Numbered from the stretch's first letter, positions 17,067 to 29,580 are shown. The stretch: 36,430 nt of DNA from Hyphomicrobium sp. (GCA_025458125.1 JALOTA010000015.1:1-36430); one strand, 5' to 3'. Made by a program: numbers and translations. Notes: generated by a model from the letters alone, not told the origin.

Positions 17067-20011
17067 TGGGTCTTTCCGCGCTGGCTTTTCTCAACCCCTG
17101 GCTGCTCACCGCGCTCGCCGCGCTTCCGCTGATCTACTGGCTTTTGAGAACGGTTCCGCCGCGGCCGAAACAGATCGAATTCCCGCCGACCCGGATTCTC
17201 GTTGGGATAGAGAATAAGGAAAAGACTCCGGCCAAGACGCCGTGGTGGCTTCTGCTCATTCGCCTGTTGGCGGCAGCACTTGTGATCTTCGCGCTCGCCG
17301 AGCCGGTTCTCAATCCGCATACGCAGTCTTCCATCAAGGGCTCGGGACCGCTGGTCATTGCGGTTGACAACGGGTGGGCGTCCGCCGGGGCGTGGGACCA
17401 GCGTCTGGCCATGGTGGAACGACTCATCGATGAGGCGGAAAGCGAAAGCCGCCCCGTGGCTGTTTTTGGAACTGCCGCAGCAGCCAAGGCGCCGACCGTC
17501 AAGCTCGAAGCGCCGGTCGACGCCCGGGCCAGTGCAGCAGCACTGCAGCCGCAGCCATTCGCGCCGGATCGTAGCGGGCTCGTTTCTTCGCTCGATGCAG
17601 CGCTAGCGACGGCAGGCGTTTCCTCGGCGAGCGTCGTTTGGTTGACCGATGGCGTCGATCACGACGGCAAGTCCGCAGCCTTTGGAGAGGCCTTGGCCAA
17701 AGCCGCAGGAAGCGGCAACTTGACTGTGGTGGACGTGTCGGCCGGAAGCGAACCATTGGGCTTGTCGGCAGCGGTTGGCGCCGACGGAAAGCTCACCGCC
17801 CGCATTTTGCGCACCGGGGGCGGCGCGCGCGATGGCGTGGTCCACGCCTACTCTTCACGAGGCCAGCGCCTGGGTGAGGCGGCTTTCAGGCTCGGAGCGG
17901 GCGAGACGGTCTCAACCGCTGCCATCGAGCTGCCGCTCGAACTGCGCAATCAGGTGACGCGTCTGGAAATCGCTGGGACACGTTCGGCGGGCAGCGTCAG
18001 CCTTCTCGACCAGCGCTCTCAATGGCAACGCGTAGGATTGATCAGCGGCGAAGCTCAAGAGCAAGCCCAGCCGCTGCTGGCACCGCTCTACTACATTCAG
18101 CGCGCCGTACAGCCGTTCTCCGAACTGATTTTGCCGAAGGAGAAAAATCTGGCTGCGGGAATCAAAGCTATCATCGCCGACCGCGCTAGCGTGATGATGC
18201 TGGCCGACATCGGAACGGTTTCGGGCGATGCCGCAGATCAGGTTTCGAAGTGGGTCGAAAAGGGTGGCGTGCTGGTCCGGTTCGCTGGGCCGCGCCTGGA
18301 AAAAGGCGGCGACGATCTTCTCCCGGTCGGATTGCGAGCAGGTGGCCGTTCGCTCGGCGGGGCTCTGTCGTGGTCGACTCCGCAGCCGCTGGCGGCGTTT
18401 GACGATGAAAGCATTTTCGCGGGCCTCACGATCCCGTCCGACGTATCGGTCAAGCGGCAGGTTCTCGCAGATCCGGCGCTTCTGACGCCAGAGGTCAAGG
18501 TCTGGGCACGGCTCAACGACGGCACGCCGCTCGTGACCGCATCGCGCAAGGGCGATGGTTACCTGATCCTATTCCATGTGACGGCCAACTCGGACTGGTC
18601 GAACCTGCCGATGTCGGGCCTGTTCGTCGAAATGCTGCGGCGGATCACGGAACTCGGGAATCCGTCTGCTGCTCCTTCCCAAGGAGAGGGCGACGCGGCG
18701 ACGTCCGAGACGGCGGTCAACGCGGCTGTACCCGAAACGCTCGCGCCGACGCAGACACTCGATGCTTTCGGCGCCCTGAAGCCACCACCTCCGACAGCGC
18801 AACCGCTGAAGCGGGCCGACGCCGACAAAACCCTGGCCAGTCTCGATCACCCACCCGGCTACTATGGATCAGGGGTTGCCCCTCGTGCCATCAACGTGAT
18901 CACGCCCAGAACCACTCTCGCGGGGCTACCCGCGCCACCGGCCGGCGCGCAACGGATCGGCTACAATCAGGAGGGCGCCACGGCACTTAAACCAGCCCTT
19001 TTGACCGCTGCACTATCACTTCTCTTCGTGGATATACTGGCTGTCCTGCTGCTGATGGGCGGGCTCGCAGGCCTTCTGCGGCGTTCAAGTCCGCAAGCGG
19101 CTGCCGTTCTGTTCGCCGTGTCGCTCACGGCTTTCGCGCCCTCTCCGTCCGGCGCGCAGGATTTCGATCTGCCGAGCCGGTTCACGTTCCCCGGCCGCGC
19201 CGCACCTCAGAAGCCGACGGTGACGGTTCCCGCCGAAGTCGCACCGCAAGATGCTGCTTCCGTCGAGGCAACTGGAAACGTCACGTTCGGCTACGTGCTG
19301 ACCGGAGATCCCAATGTGGATGGCGTCAGCAAACAGGGGCTGTCGGGGCTGGTCAAAGTCCTGCGTGCACGAACGGCTGTCGAACCGGGCGAACCGCGCG
19401 GCGTGGATATCGTGAAAGACGAGATCGCATTCTATCCTGTGCTCTACTGGCCGGTTCTCGACACGGCCGAAGCGCTTCCCGAGGAAACGCTGGCGAAGAT
19501 CGACGCCTATATGAAGCAAGGCGGCATGATCATTTTCGATACCCGCGACTATGGCAACGGGTTGCCGACCGGGATGGCGATGGCGGGCGAGCGCGGCCCT
19601 GCGCTGCAGCGGCTCATTGGGCGGCTCGACATCCCGCGGCTGGAACCCGTTCCCGAGGACCACGTTCTCACCAAATCGTTCTACCTGCTGCAAGCGTTCC
19701 CCGGCCGCTGGGACGGCGGTCAACTGTGGGTGGAAGCTCAGGAGCGCAAGGACGACAGCGGAGATGGCGATGACCGGCGCGCGCGGCGTGCGGACGGCGT
19801 TTCGTCGATCCTTGTCACTCCGAACGATTTCGCGTCCGCCTGGGCGCTCGACGACAAAGGCAGCCCGCTTTACGCGGTCGTGCCGGGGGGCGAGCAGCAG
19901 CGCGAACTCGCCCTACGCACGGGCGTGAATATCGTGATGCACGCGTTGACCGGCAACTACAAGGCAGATCAGGTGCACGTACCGGCTCTCCTCGAACGGT
20001 TAGGACAGTGA
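17066..20011 (+). CDS. Large membrane protein: BatA N-terminal domain, degenerate vWA, DUF4159
   Basis: A 981-residue protein. The first 80 residues are an aerotolerance-regulator (BatA) membrane module, FLNPWLLTALAALPLIYWLLR, with a second helix near 60-78. Next is a vWA-like region where the metal motif is degenerate (DNGWA at 101-105 in place of DxSxS), then VVWLTDGVDHDG near 191. A glutamine-amidotransferase-like middle follows and a third helix near 650-670. The C-terminal part (about 735-975) is DUF4159, with FGYVLTGDPNVDG and PVLYWPV. The large domains probably lie on one side of the membrane. The ATG overlaps the DUF58 stop. The substrate is unknown; it is likely an envelope or stress-response complex worked by MoxR. 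Confidence 0.9.
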   Translation: MGLSALAFLNPWLLTALAALPLIYWLLRTVPPRPKQIEFPPTRILVGIENKEKTPAKTPWWLLLIRLLAAALVIFALAEPVLNPHTQSSIKGSGPLVIAVDNGWASAGAWDQRLAMVERLIDEAESESRPVAVFGTAAAAKAPTVKLEAPVDARASAAALQPQPFAPDRSGLVSSLDAALATAGVSSASVVWLTDGVDHDGKSAAFGEALAKAAGSGNLTVVDVSAGSEPLGLSAAVGADGKLTARILRTGGGARDGVVHAYSSRGQRLGEAAFRLGAGETVSTAAIELPLELRNQVTRLEIAGTRSAGSVSLLDQRSQWQRVGLISGEAQEQAQPLLAPLYYIQRAVQPFSELILPKEKNLAAGIKAIIADRASVMMLADIGTVSGDAADQVSKWVEKGGVLVRFAGPRLEKGGDDLLPVGLRAGGRSLGGALSWSTPQPLAAFDDESIFAGLTIPSDVSVKRQVLADPALLTPEVKVWARLNDGTPLVTASRKGDGYLILFHVTANSDWSNLPMSGLFVEMLRRITELGNPSAAPSQGEGDAATSETAVNAAVPETLAPTQTLDAFGALKPPPPTAQPLKRADADKTLASLDHPPGYYGSGVAPRAINVITPRTTLAGLPAPPAGAQRIGYNQEGATALKPALLTAALSLLFVDILAVLLLMGGLAGLLRRSSPQAAAVLFAVSLTAFAPSPSGAQDFDLPSRFTFPGRAAPQKPTVTVPAEVAPQDAASVEATGNVTFGYVLTGDPNVDGVSKQGLSGLVKVLRARTAVEPGEPRGVDIVKDEIAFYPVLYWPVLDTAEALPEETLAKIDAYMKQGGMIIFDTRDYGNGLPTGMAMAGERGPALQRLIGRLDIPRLEPVPEDHVLTKSFYLLQAFPGRWDGGQLWVEAQERKDDSGDGDDRRARRADGVSSILVTPNDFASAWALDDKGSPLYAVVPGGEQQRELALRTGVNIVMHALTGNYKADQVHVPALLERLGQ

Positions 20012-20021
20012 GGGCCGTCAG

Positions 20022-22139
20022 ATGAACTGGTCGATCGACTTCTCGCCACTCATTCCGGTGCCCTGGCTCTGGGCCGCCGCTGGAATTGCCGCGTTGCTGT
20101 GCGCCGTGCTGCTGCTGCGGCGCAGCCGTGGGGCGGCACTTCGGACCCTGGCTCTCGCCGCCCTCATCGCGGCGCTCGCCAATCCGACGTTGCGACAGGA
20201 GGACCGCGAGCGGCTGGCCAATATCGCGCTGGTCGTCGTCGACGAGAGCACCAGCCAATCCATCGATAAGCGTCCGGAGCAGACCGCGGCCGTGCGAGCG
20301 CAGATCGAGAAGAAACTTGGCGCCATCCCCGATCTTGAAGTGAAATATGTGACGGCCGCCCGGCCCACCGATACGGGGAGCCGGGGGACAAACCTGTTCG
20401 CCGACCTGAACGTGGCACTCGGCGACATCCCGCCGGACCGGATCGCAGGCGTGATCCTTTTGACCGACGGGCAAGTGCATGACGTGCCGCCGACGGCCGA
20501 GGCGCTCGGATTCAGCGCGCCGGTCCACACCCTGCTCACCGGCCGGCCCGACGAGTTCGACCGGCGCATCGAAATCATCAAGGCTCCGAAGTACGGGCTG
20601 GTCGGTCAGACGCGCGATATCGAACTGCGGGCGATGGAGACGGGACGCGCATCCAAGCCGGGCGACCTTGTCACACTGAAAATCAAGCGCGACGGTAAGC
20701 CGGACGAACTGCGCAGCATCGAGATCGGGCAAACCGCCACGATCCCGATGGACTTCCCGCATGCGGGTTCAAACATTCTGGAAGCAGAGATCGAAACCGC
20801 GCCGGGTGAACTCACGCCGGTCAACAACCGGGCAGTGATAGCGGCCGAGGGCGTGCGGGAGAACCTGCGCGTGCTGCTGGTCAGCGGCGAGCCGCATGCC
20901 GGCGAGCGTACCTGGCGCAACCTGCTGAAGTCGGACGCCTCGGTCGATCTCGTTCACTTCACGATCCTGCGGCCTCCGGAGAAGCAGGATGGGACCCCCA
21001 TCAATCAGCTATCGCTCATCGCTTTCCCTACTCGCGAGTTGTTTTCGGAGAAGATCAACGACTTCGATCTGATCATCTTTGACCGCTACGAGCATCGCGG
21101 CATTCTGCAGATGAGCTACTACGACAACATCGCTCGCTACGTGGAAAACCACGGTGGAGCGCTGCTGATCGCGGCCGGCGACGACTATGCGGGAGCGACG
21201 ACTCTCTACCGCACTCCGCTGGCCCCGGTGCTGCCCGCGCGGCCGACCGGGCGGGTGTTTGAGGAGCCCTTCAAGGCTTCGATCTCCACGGAGGGCGCAA
21301 AGCATCCCGTGACTCGCGGCCTTCCGGGGGCCGGCATCGACGGCAAGCCTCCAACGTGGGGCCGGTGGTTTCGCCAGGCAGAGGTCAAAGCGGATCGCGG
21401 TACGGCAGTGATGTCGGGCGCTCAGGACAGTCCGCTGCTACTTCTGGAGAAGCGCGGAAAAGGGCGCGTGGCTCTGCTTACGTCCGACCACGCCTGGTTG
21501 TGGGCGCGGGGCTTCGAAGGTGGAGGGCCACATTCCGATCTCCTGCGACGACTGTCGCACTGGCTGATGAAAGAGCCCGATCTGGAGGAGGAGCGGCTTA
21601 TCGCGAGTGCGAAGGGTTTGAAGGTGACGCTCGAGCGCCACTCCATGGGAGAGACGGTGGCGCCGGCGCAACTGACGGCGGCCGATGGCTCAGTCATCGA
21701 CGTCAAGCTGGAGCCGGCCGGCCCGGGAATCTGGCGTGGAACGTCGGAGGTGAAGCTGCCGGGTCTCTATAAGGCCGCCAACGACGGCCCGGACGGGCCT
21801 TTGACCGCCGTCGTTCACGCCGGCACGGAGGATCCACGGGAAATGAGCGACGTCACGGCGTCGGCGAAGGCCCTGCAGCCAATGGCCTCGCAAACGGGCG
21901 GCGGCGTGTTCTGGACAGGGTCACGCGAAACCGTGGCCGATCCGGCGGCGGTGAACGTGCCGCGTGTCAGTATGCTTACCACGGCGAAAGTGTTCTCCGG
22001 TTCCGACTGGATGGCACTCAAGGACCGGGAAGCCTACATGACCCGTGGCGTGAAGATTTTTCCTTTGTTTACAGGACTCTTGGCGCTGGCCGCCCTTCTC
22101 GCGCTGATGACCTTGGCCTGGTGGCGCGAAGGCCGCTGA
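20022..22139 (+). CDS. Membrane-anchored vWA / glutamine-amidotransferase-like protein
   Basis: A 705-residue protein with two N-terminal helices (about residues 13-32 and 38-54) and one near the C-terminus (about 680-700). A vWA-like domain starts at about residue 66 with an intact metal motif DESTS (74-78) and a second loop LLTDGQVHD near 147. A middle region (about 285-500) looks like a class I glutamine-amidotransferase-like fold (LIIFDRYEHRG, GGALLIAAGDDYAG) with no visible catalytic Cys. Unlike its upstream partner the metal site is canonical, so this may be the ligand-binding vWA subunit. It begins ten nt after the DUF4159 gene and ends the operon. Confidence 0.88.
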   Translation: MNWSIDFSPLIPVPWLWAAAGIAALLCAVLLLRRSRGAALRTLALAALIAALANPTLRQEDRERLANIALVVVDESTSQSIDKRPEQTAAVRAQIEKKLGAIPDLEVKYVTAARPTDTGSRGTNLFADLNVALGDIPPDRIAGVILLTDGQVHDVPPTAEALGFSAPVHTLLTGRPDEFDRRIEIIKAPKYGLVGQTRDIELRAMETGRASKPGDLVTLKIKRDGKPDELRSIEIGQTATIPMDFPHAGSNILEAEIETAPGELTPVNNRAVIAAEGVRENLRVLLVSGEPHAGERTWRNLLKSDASVDLVHFTILRPPEKQDGTPINQLSLIAFPTRELFSEKINDFDLIIFDRYEHRGILQMSYYDNIARYVENHGGALLIAAGDDYAGATTLYRTPLAPVLPARPTGRVFEEPFKASISTEGAKHPVTRGLPGAGIDGKPPTWGRWFRQAEVKADRGTAVMSGAQDSPLLLLEKRGKGRVALLTSDHAWLWARGFEGGGPHSDLLRRLSHWLMKEPDLEEERLIASAKGLKVTLERHSMGETVAPAQLTAADGSVIDVKLEPAGPGIWRGTSEVKLPGLYKAANDGPDGPLTAVVHAGTEDPREMSDVTASAKALQPMASQTGGGVFWTGSRETVADPAAVNVPRVSMLTTAKVFSGSDWMALKDREAYMTRGVKIFPLFTGLLALAALLALMTLAWWREGR

Positions 22140-22337
22140 CGCACCTGCGAAGGCCGTTTACAGCCACAGCGTTTGCCAAATAGTACGATGGCGCAGCGCC
22201 CTCGTACGTTATTCACTGGTGATCACAAGCAATTTACGTTTAGACTTGCAGAATCTTCGGCGCTGCAAAAAATGGCGGCCTGTGCGATGCGGCAACGCAG
22301 CGCACAACAGTGCGAAGAGGATCTGGGGGCCACGGAC

Positions 22338-23675
22338 ATGCACTACTACGCATACGAGCTCGCGCACGCCATCGTAGGCCCGCTCCGCTTCGGGGCGGAG
22401 GCGCTCAAGTACAGCGTAGAAAGTCCGTTCAACCCTTTTTCAGCAACGCCGCTCAACCGTTCCATAGCCGCTGCATGTGAAGTTTTTGAGAACGTCACGC
22501 GGCGGTACGGAAAGCCTCACTTCGGGTTGAAAGAGACACGCATCAACGGTCTTTCGATCCCCGTGAGCGAAGAAGTGGCGTGCGCCCGCCCGTTCTGCAA
22601 CCTCGTCCACTTCAAGCGCCACTTCGATGAAGGGGCGCCGGACAACAACGACCCCAAGGTTCTGATCGTCGCGCCGATGTCGGGCCACTACGCAACCCTG
22701 TTGCGAGGCACCGTGGCTGCGATGCTTCCAGAGCATGAAGTCTACATCACGGACTGGGCGGATGCGCGTGAAGTCCCGATCTACGAGGGACGCTTCGACC
22801 TCGACAGCTTCATCGATTATCTGATCGAGTTCGTGCACGTTCTGGGCCCGCAGACCCACGTCATCGCAGTCTGCCAGCCAGCGGTTCCCGCACTCGCCGC
22901 TACCGCGATCATGGCCGACAACGACGATCCGTTGCAGCCCGCGTCTCTGACGTTGATGGGCGGCCCGATCGACACGCGGCGCAATCCCACGGCCGTCAAC
23001 GAACTGGCCCGCAAGCGTTCGATTTCGTGGTTCGAGAATAACGTCATCTCGTTCGTGCCGCCGCCGCATGCGGGCGCGATGCGCCGCGTCTACCCCGGCT
23101 TCATGCAGCTCACGGGGTTCATGACCATGAACCTCGAACGGCACATGAACGCGCACGTCGACCTGTTCAACAATCTCGTCCAGGGCGACTGCGACAGCGT
23201 CAAGAACCACCAGGAATTCTACGAAGAATATCTGGCCGTCATGGACCTGACCGCGGAGTTCTATCTGCAGACGGTCCACACGGTATTTCAGGAACACGCC
23301 CTGCCCGACGGCCGCATGATGCACCGCGGACAGCGCGTCGACTGCTCCAAGATCAGAAAGACCGCCATCATCACAATCGAGGGCGAGCGCGACGACATCT
23401 GCGGGCTCGGCCAGACGGAGGCGGCCCAGCTTCTGTGTACGAACGTGCCCGACGATGAACGGTTCCATTACGTTCAGCCGGGCGTTGGTCACTATGGCGT
23501 GTTCAACGGCACGCGCTGGCGGACGGAAATTCAGCCCCGGCTGCGCCAGATGATCCGTTCCGTCGAGCGCAAGCGGCATATCGGCGAGCGGGTCGAGGTG
23601 AAGCCGTACATCGGCGGGTGGCCTTTGACGCCGGACCGTCCGGCAAACGTGCTGCTGAACGGCGCGGCCGAGTAA
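22338..23675 (+). CDS. phaZ: Intracellular polyhydroxybutyrate depolymerase PhaZ
   Basis: A 445-residue protein of the intracellular PHB depolymerase family, which breaks down native PHB granules in the cytosol. Instead of a serine lipase box it has the family's cysteine nucleophile, VCQPAV with Cys179, as in the Ralstonia PhaZ1 type. Further landmarks are LIVAPMSGHYATLLRGTV near 109-126, ITDWADAREVP near 137-147, an acidic EGERDDICG near 346, and GVGHYGVFNG near 378 for the catalytic His. The ATG at 22338 matches the family N-terminus (MHYYAYELAHA); an in-frame extension to 22173 adds about 55 residues unlike the family. The leader holds TTGCAG-N11-CTGCAA, which could be a regulator site. 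It implies PHB storage in this organism. Confidence 0.93.
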   Translation: MHYYAYELAHAIVGPLRFGAEALKYSVESPFNPFSATPLNRSIAAACEVFENVTRRYGKPHFGLKETRINGLSIPVSEEVACARPFCNLVHFKRHFDEGAPDNNDPKVLIVAPMSGHYATLLRGTVAAMLPEHEVYITDWADAREVPIYEGRFDLDSFIDYLIEFVHVLGPQTHVIAVCQPAVPALAATAIMADNDDPLQPASLTLMGGPIDTRRNPTAVNELARKRSISWFENNVISFVPPPHAGAMRRVYPGFMQLTGFMTMNLERHMNAHVDLFNNLVQGDCDSVKNHQEFYEEYLAVMDLTAEFYLQTVHTVFQEHALPDGRMMHRGQRVDCSKIRKTAIITIEGERDDICGLGQTEAAQLLCTNVPDDERFHYVQPGVGHYGVFNGTRWRTEIQPRLRQMIRSVERKRHIGERVEVKPYIGGWPLTPDRPANVLLNGAAE

Positions 23676-23805
23676 CCGGCACTTTTACCGCAGCTCCTTC
23701 GGGTCATATCCCCTGCGGCTCATCCGCTGGCAGGGTGGCAAAGCCGCGACTCGCGCTATCTCCATCAGACGCATCAACGGGCCGGCTCGCGCCCGCCGGC
23801 GAATC

Positions 23806-25398
23806 ATGGATCGACCGATGTCCCTGCTCTTCACCGTCCTCTACGCAGCCCATGCGAACGGCACCCATCACAAGCTCGCTCTCGATGCTTTGCGATACCT
23901 GCCGCGAGGAGACGCGGAGCCCTGGCGGCGCGTCTTCCTGAAGTTTGCCGACGTCTACCTATCTGGCGCGAAAGCGCCGGACGACGAATTCAAGGATTTC
24001 AAGAACCACGTTCTACATGTCCGTGACGGCTACTGGGGCGGTGCTCCGGAAAAAGTCGCGAGCTGGTACGGACATCTGGTTGAGGCCCTTCGCGAGCAGG
24101 ACTTCGAGCGGGCGGTCTATGCGGCGGGTGTTCTCAGCCACTATTACACCGATCCGATCCAACCGTTTCACACCGGCCAGTCGGAAGCCGAGAACAGTGT
24201 GCATCGCGCCGTCGAATGGAGCATCAGTCGCTCATATGACAGCCTTCTTGCTGAAGGGGAAGCGAAGCACCGGGCCGAGACGCCCGTGCTGCCTTCAGGC
24301 GGCGATTGGCTGCGTGCGCACGTTCTGGCGGGGGCTGACCGCGCCAACCCGCATTACGAGACGCTGATCACCCACTACGACCTTAAAACGGGCGTGCGTG
24401 AGCCGGCGTCCGGGCTCAATCCGATTGCGCGGGATGCCGTCGCCGGGCTGCTTATCTACGCAGCGCATGGCTTCGCACTCATTCTCGACAGGGCGATCAC
24501 CGAGGCCGGTGTCGAGCCCCCGGAGGTTTCGTTGACGGCGGCCACGGTGCTGGCGGGACTGAAGATGCCCGCAGGGTGGATTGCGAAGAAGATCACGGAT
24601 CGCGAGACGCGCCGGCAAGTGCAGGCCATGTACGACGAGTTGATGACCACCGGGCGCGTGGAAGCAACACTTCCCGAAGACGACCGCATCGTCCGCGATC
24701 TCTACGCTCGTGAAGTTCTGGCTCCACGGCAGGCGGCGCAGGATCGCGAACGTGCGAGCCGTCTTGCTGTACGAGCGATCAGGCAACCGCCGCGCCGGCC
24801 CACCTCTATGAAGTCGGCGGCACCGGCAGGAACGAATGACCATGCTGCTCCACGTGCGGCCGAGCGGGCAGCGGCGGCCGAAGTTTCGCCAGCTGGCGCG
24901 ACCCCAGTGAGCCCGGTGCCGACCCGATCTCATTCCACTCTTCATGACCATGCGCACGGTGAAGCGATGCCGCGTTTCCATCTCGTGGAAGGCGACGAAC
25001 TGGAACGCGCGCCTTCGATCGGTCCGAAGTTGGCCGAGCGGCTCGCACTCGGTGGAATCGTCACCGTCAAGGACTTCCTCGGGTCCGACCCTGAAACCGT
25101 CGTTTCACTTCTTGGCGGCGGCCGGTTCGATGCCGATACCGTCGAGCGTTGGAAAAGCGAAGCACGGCTCGTGTTGCAGATCGCAGGATTGCGCGGCGGC
25201 CATGCGCAACTGATGGCGGGAGCGGGCTACGATACCCTGGAAAAAATTGCGGAGGCCGATCCATCCGCGCTCTCTTCGGCGGTCCTGTCCTTTGCCATGA
25301 CGCCTCACGGGGCACGCATCCTCCGCAACGGCGATGCGCCCGATATCGAGGCCGTGACGAAATGGGTTCATGTTGCGCGACAGGCCATTGCGGCCTGA
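23806..25398 (+). CDS. Zinc-dependent phospholipase C-like protein with C-terminal DUF4332
   Basis: A 530-residue protein in two parts. Residues 1 to about 230 resemble the zinc-dependent phospholipase C / S1-P1 nuclease fold: HANGTHHKLALDAL near 16-29, DEFKDFKNH, and LSHYYTDPIQPFHTGQSEAENSVH, which is rich in zinc-ligand His/Asp. A charged, Ala/Pro-rich linker (about 325-385) leads to DUF4332 (about 395-530), a helix-hairpin-helix-type module with IGPKLAERLALGGIVTVKDFL and MAGAGYDTLEKIAEADP. I see no signal peptide in either possible start (23806 or 23818), so a cytosolic location is likely, which is odd for a phospholipase. Substrate unknown. It stands about 130 nt after phaZ. Confidence 0.75.
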   Translation: MDRPMSLLFTVLYAAHANGTHHKLALDALRYLPRGDAEPWRRVFLKFADVYLSGAKAPDDEFKDFKNHVLHVRDGYWGGAPEKVASWYGHLVEALREQDFERAVYAAGVLSHYYTDPIQPFHTGQSEAENSVHRAVEWSISRSYDSLLAEGEAKHRAETPVLPSGGDWLRAHVLAGADRANPHYETLITHYDLKTGVREPASGLNPIARDAVAGLLIYAAHGFALILDRAITEAGVEPPEVSLTAATVLAGLKMPAGWIAKKITDRETRRQVQAMYDELMTTGRVEATLPEDDRIVRDLYAREVLAPRQAAQDRERASRLAVRAIRQPPRRPTSMKSAAPAGTNDHAAPRAAERAAAAEVSPAGATPVSPVPTRSHSTLHDHAHGEAMPRFHLVEGDELERAPSIGPKLAERLALGGIVTVKDFLGSDPETVVSLLGGGRFDADTVERWKSEARLVLQIAGLRGGHAQLMAGAGYDTLEKIAEADPSALSSAVLSFAMTPHGARILRNGDAPDIEAVTKWVHVARQAIAA

Positions 25399-25603
25399 GC
25401 GTGTCCAGCGCGGAATCCCGCAGGCAAGGACTTGAGCTGCACGATCGCCACAAGGCGGCGGCTTTCACAGGCTGTGCCAGATTTCGCCCAACTCTCTCCG
25501 CACTGCGCGTGTTTGGTTGACCCGTCATCGGATTTGCGACGACCCCACACGTCGCTATCCGGAAATCGGCTCAATTTATCATTCGCATGGCAAGGGTAGA
25601 GCG

Positions 25604-26194
25604 ATGACCACCATGGATGTCTTACGCGACCGTATTCTGTCGCACAGCCTCGGCGTCGTCAGCGCGCGGGGCTTATCGGCCCTGTCCATCGGCGATCTGG
25701 CCCGCGATCTCGAACTGTCACGCAGCGGGCTTCTTACCCACTTCTCCGACAAGGAAGCTCTACAGCTCGGCGTCATCGAAAAAGCCGCCGCGCTTTTCGT
25801 GACGGAAGTCGCGGAGGCCGGTACGGCTGCGGGAACAGGCGAGAAACGGCTGCGCGCGCTCTTCACCCACTGGCTCGCGTGGTCACGGGGGCCCCGGCTC
25901 AACGGCGGGTGCCCCTTCGTGCACGCCAGCGCCGAAAGTGATGCGTTGCCGCCGGCGGTACGGAGCAGGCTCGAAGCCTTTCTCGGCGATTGGACCGGGA
26001 CACTGAAAGCCGCGATCGAAGATGCCAAGGCGGACGGGGAACTGGCGGCAGGGACTGATGCCGACCAGCTCGTCTTCGAGCTTTACGGGCTCTATCTCAG
26101 TCATCACTTCTGGCACTGGTCGATGAAGGACCGGACGGCGAAGGAGCGTACTTTACGCGCCTTCGAGCGGCTATTGCTGGCCAGCCGCGCCTGA
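25604..26194 (+). CDS. TetR/AcrR-family transcriptional regulator
   Basis: A 196-residue TetR-type repressor. The N-terminal helix-turn-helix covers about residues 6-55: RDRILSHSLGVVSARGLSALSIGDLARDLELSRSGLLTHFSDKEAL. The C-terminal ligand domain includes LNGGCPFVHASAESDALPPAVR and YGLYLSHHFWHWSMKD. The ligand is unknown. The ATG at 25604 follows AAGGGTAGAG; an upstream in-frame extension to 25517 has no family similarity. It sits alone between the phospholipase-like gene and the thiC leader, and could control the former, but no operator is obvious. Confidence 0.9.
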   Translation: MTTMDVLRDRILSHSLGVVSARGLSALSIGDLARDLELSRSGLLTHFSDKEALQLGVIEKAAALFVTEVAEAGTAAGTGEKRLRALFTHWLAWSRGPRLNGGCPFVHASAESDALPPAVRSRLEAFLGDWTGTLKAAIEDAKADGELAAGTDADQLVFELYGLYLSHHFWHWSMKDRTAKERTLRAFERLLLASRA

Positions 26195-26250
26195 TCCAGG
26201 CAGGCCCGCACACACTTGCATCGGGCGTGCCGCCGGTACACATTAGGAGC

Positions 26251-26340
26251 GTTCCGAGGGGCGCCGGTCGTCCGGCTGAGATCGCGCAATCGAGTGCGAG
26301 CACCCTTCGAACCTGATCCGGGTCATGCCGGCGAAGGGAC
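26251..26340 (+). promoter_or_regulatory. TPP riboswitch (THI element)
   Basis: The aptamer shows the conserved cores CTGAGAT (26275-26281), ACCC, GAACCTGATCCGGGTCATGCCGGCGAAGGGA. P1 can form between GTTCC (26251-26255) and GGGAC (26336-26340). It binds thiamine pyrophosphate and lowers thiC expression. A possible switch follows: TCTCCC (26377-26382) pairs with GGGAGA (26427-26432), the thiC Shine-Dalgarno, extended by GCGC pairing (26385-26388 with 26421-26424), so control is probably at translation. Confidence 0.95.
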
Positions 26341-26363
26341 GGACGCATTTCTCCGGTAGATGA

Positions 26364-29176
<2,813 letters not shown>

Positions 29177-29295
29177 GCTGCCTGATCCTCGGTTCCGGCG
29201 GGGGCGGTCCGTCTTGCATCAGCCTTGAGACGAGCGGCGGACCTCTTTTCAAGTCCCCGCGAATATGAGAGTTTTATCGTATCGTTCAACAATCG

Positions 29296-29388
29296 AAAGG
29301 AGGTGATCCGATGTCGAGTGGGATCTTGAAGGCTGCGATGTCGGGATCGCGCGGGCTTTCGCCGGAACACCTTCCGCCGACGACCTGA
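29296..29388 (+). CDS. 25-codon ORF behind a maximal Shine-Dalgarno sequence
   Basis: AAAGGAGGTGATCC (29296-29309) is exactly complementary to the last 14 bases of typical 16S rRNA (GGATCACCTCCTTT). The GGAGG core is seven bases before an ATG at 29311, an ideal spacing. The frame encodes 25 residues (MSSGILKAAMSGSRGLSPEH and five more, ending PTT) and stops at 29388. A hairpin with a short T-run follows at 29442-29475, so this looks like a complete small transcription unit. Codon use is not testable at this length. It may encode a micropeptide, act as a leader for the HicA-like gene, or bind ribosomes as an RNA. Confidence 0.5.
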   Translation, partial: KGGDPMSSGILKAAMSGSRGLSPEHLPPTT

Positions 29389-29441
29389 TGCACCGCGACG
29401 CCGTCGGGCCGATGCCCACGGAATTTCGCACCGATCTCACG

Positions 29442-29475
29442 GGGCTGCTCCGAAACGGGCAGCCCTTCGTGTTTT
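29442..29475 (+). terminator. Possible terminator after the 25-codon ORF
   Basis: GGGCTGC (29442-29448) pairs with GCAGCCC (29459-29465) around a 10-nt loop, followed by TTCGTGTTTTC. The stem is perfect but the T-tract is broken, so it is a moderate terminator at best. Confidence 0.5.
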
Positions 29476-29580
29476 CTGGCGCTGGCGCCACCCCTTCCCG
29501 GCGCTTCTTTTGACCCACCTCAACCCCAGCGATGCAGGAGCGGTGCTAGGCAAGTGCTCGATATTCCGAGGGAGCACCCC

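Noticed and set aside
22173..22337. N-terminal extension of phaZ
   Set aside because: The 55 added residues are unlike the family, which starts near MHYYAYELAHA at 22338.
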